From positions 55,097 through 119,096 of the forward strand of contig JACQUC010000129.1 of the NCBI GenBank assembly GCA_016210495.1: a stretch of 64,000 bases of DNA, given 5' to 3'. The position numbers were made by a program, and so were the translations under genes. The stretch is from Chloroflexota bacterium (GTDB lineage: Bacteria; Chloroflexota; FW602-bin22; JACPRP01). The notes under the pieces were generated by a model. The model saw only the letters and a program-made list of their open reading frames with translations, did no database searches and was not told the origin of the DNA. Positions 59,618 through 64,000 of this stretch are shown in pieces (position 1 is the first letter of the stretch; every line of letters starts with the position of its first letter).

Positions 59618-61429
59618 ATGGCAGGGGACGAGAGCAACAATGTTATGCGGGCGGACGTCCTCATTATAGGCGGTGGTCTTGCCGGCACCTGGGCGGCCCT
59701 TCGCGCCGCCGACTTCGTCGACAACGTGGTCCTGGTGGACAAGGCCCGTGTGTCTCGCAGCGGTTGCAGCACCTCGGCCGCCGGTGTAATGCTCGCCCCA
59801 CTGCCCGGCGACGATTTGCAGGTTTGGCTGCGAGAAATCGTCGAACGAGGCGATTTCCTCAACGACCAGGACTGGGTGCAGATACTGCTGGAAGAACAGA
59901 TCGAGCGCATCAGAGAAATGGAGACTTGGGGAACGGAGTTCGAGAGAGACGAGAAGGGCAATATCGCCCGCGGCATCGGTCGAGCCCACGTGCACACCCG
60001 CTTTCTGATGTTCCACGGCAAGAAGTTGATGGAAACTATGCGCGCTCAGGTCCTGGCCGGAAAAGTGAGGCTTGTCGAGCGGGTAATGATAACCGACCTC
60101 CTTTCTTCAGACGGCGTGCATCCCACCCAGGGGAAGGTCGTCGGAGCCCTGGGCTTCGACTGTCGCTCGGGCGAGCCCTACGTCTTTCAGGCCAAGGCGA
60201 CCATCGTCGCGGCCGGCTGCGTGCACCCTAAGCGTGGCGGCAACTACGTAGACAACATCACCGGGGATGGCTACGCGATGGGCTTTCGCGCCGGCGCGGA
60301 CCTCGTCGGCATGGAGTTCAACACCGCCGGCCACCTTCAGGGTTGGGCGCGCAAGTACTGGTTCGCCGGCCTCAACATGTTCCAGGGGCTGGGCGCGAAA
60401 TTCGTTAACGCGCAGGGCGACAGGTTTATGGAGAGATACGACCCCGCGCTGAAGGAGCGTTCCAAAAAAGACATCCTAACACAGGCTTTTTGCAAGGAGG
60501 CCCTGGAAGGTCGTGGTCCCATCTACTGCGATATGCGTCATTTCCCTCCGGAGGCATTCGAGCGGCTTGCCCGAGTGGTCCCTCGTGCCATGCTCATGTT
60601 CGACCGAGCCGGTATCGACCCGCGCAAGCAGATGATCGAGTTCACGCCTTTCATCGGCGTGTTCAGTAGCTCCGGCAACGGCGGGATATGGGTCAATACC
60701 CGCTGTGAATCGAACATCCCGGGCCTGTACGGTGCTGGCGGTGCAACCAAAGTACTTCCTCACGGCACCTTTGCCGTGGGCGGCCTGAACCTGGCCTATT
60801 GCTGCGTGTCGGGCTATCGCTCCGGCGAAAACGCTGCCCGCTATGCCGCTGCAACCGACTGCATTCCCGTTGGCTCCGACCAGGTTCGCGCTTTGCGCGA
60901 AGAGGCATTCGCGCCGATGAGGCGCAAGCTCGGCTTGAAACCGGACGATGTCTTCGATCGTGTTATGGAGATCACCGTGCCCGCCGAATACAGCACCTTC
61001 AAGCACGAGCGGAGAATAAGAAAAACCCTGGCGCGACTGGCGGAAGTGCAGGAATCCCTCGCAGAGCTCAGTGCTCCCAATCCCCACGAGCTCGTGAAGG
61101 CCTGCGAGGCCAGGAACTACGTCCTCTGTGCCGAGCTGGTTTTCAAACCGGCGCTGGAACGGCAAGAGACTCGCAGCGAGCACTACCGTGAAGACTACCC
61201 CTACCGCGATGACGACAACTGGCTCAAGTGGCTAGTTCTCAGGCGCCAGCCACACGGCACCAGCATCCGCGTCGAGCACATTCCCATCTGGCGCTATCCG
61301 GTCAAACCGGAAACATACGGAAAAAAGCCCGCTCCCGTGCAGTTCGCCCTCGAGCCAGCAGCAGGCCAGTCACCTCTCCCTCTGGAAGAGGCGTCCCCAA
61401 AGTCCCCTATCCCTCTGGGAGAGGGTTAG
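59618..61429 (+). CDS. FAD-dependent oxidoreductase of the fumarate reductase/AprA superfamily
   Basis: The 603-residue flavoprotein has an N-terminal Rossmann motif (DVLIIGGGLAGTWAALRAAD), the isoalloxazine-region loop VSRSGCSTSAAG, a second FAD segment GGNYVDNITGDGYAMGFRAGADL, the GLYGAGGATKVLPHGTFAVGG stretch, and a C-terminal helical domain ending ETRSEHYREDYPYRDDDNW. The FHPT motif of fumarate reductases is absent (EFNTAGHLQG instead), and no partner iron-sulfur subunit is nearby. It is not a classical SdhA/FrdA and may oxidise or reduce another acid. The last 20 or so codons run through a CCCTCTCCC-type repeat. AAAGGAG precedes ATG. Confidence 0.85.
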   Translation: MAGDESNNVMRADVLIIGGGLAGTWAALRAADFVDNVVLVDKARVSRSGCSTSAAGVMLAPLPGDDLQVWLREIVERGDFLNDQDWVQILLEEQIERIREMETWGTEFERDEKGNIARGIGRAHVHTRFLMFHGKKLMETMRAQVLAGKVRLVERVMITDLLSSDGVHPTQGKVVGALGFDCRSGEPYVFQAKATIVAAGCVHPKRGGNYVDNITGDGYAMGFRAGADLVGMEFNTAGHLQGWARKYWFAGLNMFQGLGAKFVNAQGDRFMERYDPALKERSKKDILTQAFCKEALEGRGPIYCDMRHFPPEAFERLARVVPRAMLMFDRAGIDPRKQMIEFTPFIGVFSSSGNGGIWVNTRCESNIPGLYGAGGATKVLPHGTFAVGGLNLAYCCVSGYRSGENAARYAAATDCIPVGSDQVRALREEAFAPMRRKLGLKPDDVFDRVMEITVPAEYSTFKHERRIRKTLARLAEVQESLAELSAPNPHELVKACEARNYVLCAELVFKPALERQETRSEHYREDYPYRDDDNWLKWLVLRRQPHGTSIRVEHIPIWRYPVKPETYGKKPAPVQFALEPAAGQSPLPLEEASPKSPIPLGEG

Positions 61430-61438
61430 GGTGAGGGC
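61371..61438. repeat. CCTCTCCCTCTGGGAGAGG-type repeat overlapping a gene end
   Basis: Two diverged units (about 61372-61390 and 61404-61438) each form a CCCTC...GAGGG stem. The second ends GGGTTAGGGTGAGGGC. A third copy lies at 63901-63930. The first copies encode the C-terminal tail of the flavoprotein. Confidence 0.6.
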
Positions 61439-61508
61439 AGCCTGAGCCGCAGGTGTGGGGCTTCGCATCCACGAACCAGGCTAGCCCAGCAAGTTTTGGA
61501 GGTACATC

Positions 61509-62240
61509 GTGAGCGACCAAATCGAGACCTTGAAATTACTCCTTTGCCAGGGTGGCAGAATCGTCACCCACAAAGGCCTCAACGAATGCTTTGGGCACCT
61601 TTCCGCCAGGATTCCCGGCGAGGAAAAATTCCTCATCACCACTCGCGGTGCCCTGGCCTTCGTCCAACCCGAGCATATCGAGGAAGTAGATTTCGCCGGC
61701 AACAAGCTGACGAAGCGTTCCAAGGAGGGTGCTCCCAACGAGCTGTTTCTGCACGCCGAGGTCTACAAAGCGCGGCCGGATGTCAGCGCCATCGCCAGAA
61801 CGCAAAGCAAGTGGTGTGAGATCTTCGGCGTAAGACAAGAGTCCGTTCGACCGGTGCACAGTTTGGGCGCCATCCTGATGGGCGAGGCGCCCGTGTTCGA
61901 CGTACCCATTCTCGGCGACGTCCAGGTCATCGGACAGGGAATGGTGAAGCAACTTGGCGATCGTAACGCCATCTTGCTCAGAGGCAACGGGAACGTGGTT
62001 CTCGGCAGGAGCGTCCCGGAGGCCGTGGTCCGAGCCTGCTTCCTGGACGAATCCGCCTGGCTCCAGCTCCAGGCCAGGTCGCTCGGCGAGTCGGGTGTGC
62101 GGTATTTCGACGAAGAAGAAGTGGCAATTCTCGGGAGAGATCTCTCCAGGCCCGATAGGATCGAGAGAGCCTGGGACAACTGGCTCAACCTCGCGAGCGT
62201 TAGCATGCAGAGGGTCGGCCAGGTTTCTGTTGACAGCTAG
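61509..62240 (+). CDS. Class II aldolase/adducin family protein lacking zinc ligands
   Basis: The 243-residue product has the fuculose-phosphate aldolase fold pattern. The catalytic Glu region is kept (PNELFLHAEVYKARPDVSAI, E78). The zinc ligands of FucA-type enzymes are not: the His-x-His motif reads R97-T-Q99 (IARTQSKW), and the third His (QHHG in FucA) is N160 (LLRGNGNVV). It may be a non-metal decarboxylase, isomerase or binding protein rather than an aldolase (inference). GTG at 61509 follows GGAGGTACATC. It lies between the flavoprotein and UbiD-3 in locus C. Confidence 0.85.
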   Translation: MSDQIETLKLLLCQGGRIVTHKGLNECFGHLSARIPGEEKFLITTRGALAFVQPEHIEEVDFAGNKLTKRSKEGAPNELFLHAEVYKARPDVSAIARTQSKWCEIFGVRQESVRPVHSLGAILMGEAPVFDVPILGDVQVIGQGMVKQLGDRNAILLRGNGNVVLGRSVPEAVVRACFLDESAWLQLQARSLGESGVRYFDEEEVAILGRDLSRPDRIERAWDNWLNLASVSMQRVGQVSVDS

Positions 62241-62450
62241 CCCGGCCCGTGCTATACTCGCGCCATCCCACGAGCTTCCTGCCTTTCGAGGTATCGCTGT
62301 TGACCCCCAGGGTTACTGGTGCGAAACCCTCTTCCGCTAAGTGACAGGGCTTGCGCGGTGGCATATCTTTGAACCGCGAAGGACGCGCAGTGCGCAAGGC
62401 TTTCCTTTGCGTTCTTTATGGTTACACGGGATCCTAACGGAGGGCTTTCG

Positions 62451-63878
62451 ATGAGCTATCGCGATCTAAGAGACTGGATCGAGCAGGTGGCAGAGCTAAG
62501 GGAGCTCAAGTGCTTCGACGGTGCCGACTGGGACCTCGAGGTGGGAGCCCTGTGCGCCCTGGCGAGCCCCACCGAAAACTGTCCCACGCTGTTGTTCGAC
62601 CGGCTGGCGAGCTATCCTGCCGGTTATCGCATTTTGGTCAACCCTCTCGCCTCTTTCAACCGTATCGCTCTGACGTCGGGTCTTCCCAATGATCTTGGCA
62701 AGCGAGACTACGTGGCGCTCTGGCGCAAGAGGCTCAAGGAGTTTTCCCTAGTCCCGCCGACGATGGTGGACGGCGGGCCGGTTATGGAGAACGTTCACAC
62801 GGGCGACGAGGTGAACGTGTTGGAGTTCCCTTCGCCGTTCTGGCACGCCAGAGATGGAGGACGGTACATCGGCACTGCCACCGCGGTAATCACGCGCGAC
62901 CCCGACGATGGCTGGGTCAATTTCGGCACCTATCGCACGATGGTGGTCGACCGCAACCACGTCATTCCCTACATCACCCGCGGTAAGCACGGCTCTATCC
63001 ACCGCAACAAGTACCTTGCGCAGGGTAAGCCCTGCCCGGTCGCCATCTCCATCGGCCACGACCCGGTCCTATTTATGGCCGCCTCCCTCGAGGTTCCCTA
63101 CGGCGTCTGCGAGTTCGACTACGCCGGTGGCATCAAGGGCGAGCCTATCGAAGTCATGAGGGGCCCGTTGACCGGGCTGCCCATCCCCGCCAGATCCGAG
63201 ATCGTCCTGGAGGGCGAGATCTTGCCGGACGCACGGGCCGCTGAGGGTCCTTTTGGCGAGTGGATGGGCTACTACGCCAGCTCCACGCGCGAGGAGCCCG
63301 TGATGGAGGTGAAGGCCATCTATCATCGCAACGACCCCATCATCCTGGGCAATTTCCACGAGAAGGCGGTGAACGCGCCCACTGTCCATCAGAACATCAT
63401 CAGGTCCGCCATCATCCACGACGAGATGGAAAAGGCGGGCGTTCCCGACGTCGTGGGCGTCTGGTGCCACGAGGTGGGCGGGCCACGTCTTCTGATCGCC
63501 GTTTCGATCAAGCAGCGATATCCCGGCCACGCCAGACAGGCCGCTCATATCGCCACCTTCTGCCACGGCGGCGCCTTCATGGGACGCTACGTCGTGGTGG
63601 TCGACGACGACATCGACGTGTGGGACCTGAACGAGGTCATGTGGGCGGTTTGCAGCCGCACCGATCCCGAGAAGTCCATCGAGATCTTCAAGCGGTGCTG
63701 GAGCGGCATGGGCGACCCGGTGATTCCCTGGAAGGACAAGGGATTCAACTCTCGCGCCATCATCGACGCCTGCCGCCCCTGGGAGTGGCGCGACGAGTTT
63801 CCCCTGGTCGCCGCCGTCAGCGACGAACTCAAAGCCGCTACTCGAGCCAAATGGGGCGACGAGCTCGACTTACCGTGA
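62451..63878 (+). CDS. UbiD family (de)carboxylase, paralogue 3
   Basis: The 475-residue UbiD homologue is more distant from paralogues 1 and 2 than they are from each other. Active-site elements are intact: FGTYRTMVVDR, PLTGLPIPARSEIVLEGE and EGPFGEWMGYY (E265, E270). ATG at 62451 (GGAGGGCTTTCG upstream) gives the family start SYRDLRDW; the upstream in-frame ATG is discarded. It ends locus C, 210 bp after the aldolase homologue. Its partners differ from those of loci A and B (a flavoprotein and a metal-free aldolase homologue instead of M24 and OYE), suggesting a different acid substrate. Confidence 0.92.
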   Translation: MSYRDLRDWIEQVAELRELKCFDGADWDLEVGALCALASPTENCPTLLFDRLASYPAGYRILVNPLASFNRIALTSGLPNDLGKRDYVALWRKRLKEFSLVPPTMVDGGPVMENVHTGDEVNVLEFPSPFWHARDGGRYIGTATAVITRDPDDGWVNFGTYRTMVVDRNHVIPYITRGKHGSIHRNKYLAQGKPCPVAISIGHDPVLFMAASLEVPYGVCEFDYAGGIKGEPIEVMRGPLTGLPIPARSEIVLEGEILPDARAAEGPFGEWMGYYASSTREEPVMEVKAIYHRNDPIILGNFHEKAVNAPTVHQNIIRSAIIHDEMEKAGVPDVVGVWCHEVGGPRLLIAVSIKQRYPGHARQAAHIATFCHGGAFMGRYVVVVDDDIDVWDLNEVMWAVCSRTDPEKSIEIFKRCWSGMGDPVIPWKDKGFNSRAIIDACRPWEWRDEFPLVAAVSDELKAATRAKWGDELDLP

Positions 63879-63900
63879 CGCCGCATGGCGAGCGTACTGT

Positions 63901-63956
63901 CCCCTCTCCCCCTGGGAGAGGGTTAGGGTGTCCGAAGGACTCCGGACTCCTTCGGA
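63901..63956. terminator. Repeat and hairpin after UbiD-3
   Basis: A copy of the CCTCTCCC/GGGAGAGG repeat (63901-63930) is followed by TCCGAAGGA...TCCTTCGGA (63931-63956), a 9-bp stem. Together they probably end the locus C transcript. Nothing else is seen up to position 64000. Confidence 0.5.
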
Positions 63957-64000
63957 GAGGGTCGTCCAATAGGCTGCTATATTTAGACACATATTGAACG

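Noticed and set aside
59618..61429. Fumarate reductase or succinate dehydrogenase flavoprotein
   Set aside because: The FHPT-type motif is missing, and there are no iron-sulfur or membrane subunit genes beside it.
1..64000. CRISPR arrays, tRNA or rRNA genes, integrase or transposase genes, prophage
   Set aside because: No regularly spaced direct repeats, cloverleaf-like sequences, rRNA signatures or recombinase motifs were seen while reading the window.

Overview
The window is about 57-60% GC by eye, densely coded, and looks like a chromosome segment of an anaerobic bacterium with a Wood-Ljungdahl (acetyl-CoA) pathway. The acs-type operon, Pro/Thr/Ala-rich lipoprotein linkers, delta-60 repeat proteins and many ABC substrate-binding lipoproteins fit an uncultured Chloroflexota (Dehalococcoidia-like) lineage best. 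That placement is inference. No rRNA, tRNA, CRISPR array, integrase or transposase was recognised.

Left third (1-22 kb): two parallel catabolic loci. Locus A (minus strand, 9336 to 1) encodes a corrinoid protein, a UroD-family methyltransferase-like protein, an M24 'pita-bread' protein, a UbiD decarboxylase, an ABC binding protein and permease of the ferric/carboxylate type, a PrpF isomerase and the start of a LysR regulator; a PrpD/MmgE gene diverges from it. Locus B (minus strand, 19013 to 11265) has a second M24 protein, a second UbiD, a Dpp-type binding protein with two permeases, and an Old Yellow Enzyme homologue (OYE); a second UroD-family gene diverges from it. All four divergent promoters share the same layout: a CGATT box at a fixed 27-base distance from an extended -10 (TGN-TATAAT-like). 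This is consistent with one regulon, and the LysR protein is the obvious candidate regulator.

The acs operon (minus strand, 30334 to 20815) runs acsB, acsD, acsC, acsV, cooC, acsE and ends with a second OYE 2 bp after acsE. It has the methyl-branch and acetyl-CoA synthase parts but no CO dehydrogenase catalytic subunit in the window. With locus A's corrinoid protein it suggests a route from an imported acid, through UbiD decarboxylation and C1 transfer to corrinoid and folate, into acetyl-CoA.

Middle (30-42 kb): hpt, tatA, several small conserved genes, a decayed toxin-antitoxin-like cassette beside an array of TACGTAC repeats, a four-subunit 2-oxoacid:ferredoxin oxidoreductase (korD-A-B-C), a radical SAM protein and MarR regulator behind a consensus promoter, and a CocE-like hydrolase whose expected nucleophile serine is cysteine.

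Right third (42-64 kb): three tandem NMT1/THI5-type binding lipoproteins without permeases, three tandem secreted delta-60 repeat proteins, a Nudix hydrolase, another Dpp-type binding protein and permease set, a zincin-like metallopeptidase, a LysM protein, an MFS transporter, and locus C (NMT1-type binding protein, FAD flavoprotein, class II aldolase homologue lacking its zinc ligands, third UbiD). No ABC ATPase gene occurs anywhere in the window. Short palindromic repeats are scattered through the intergenic spaces.
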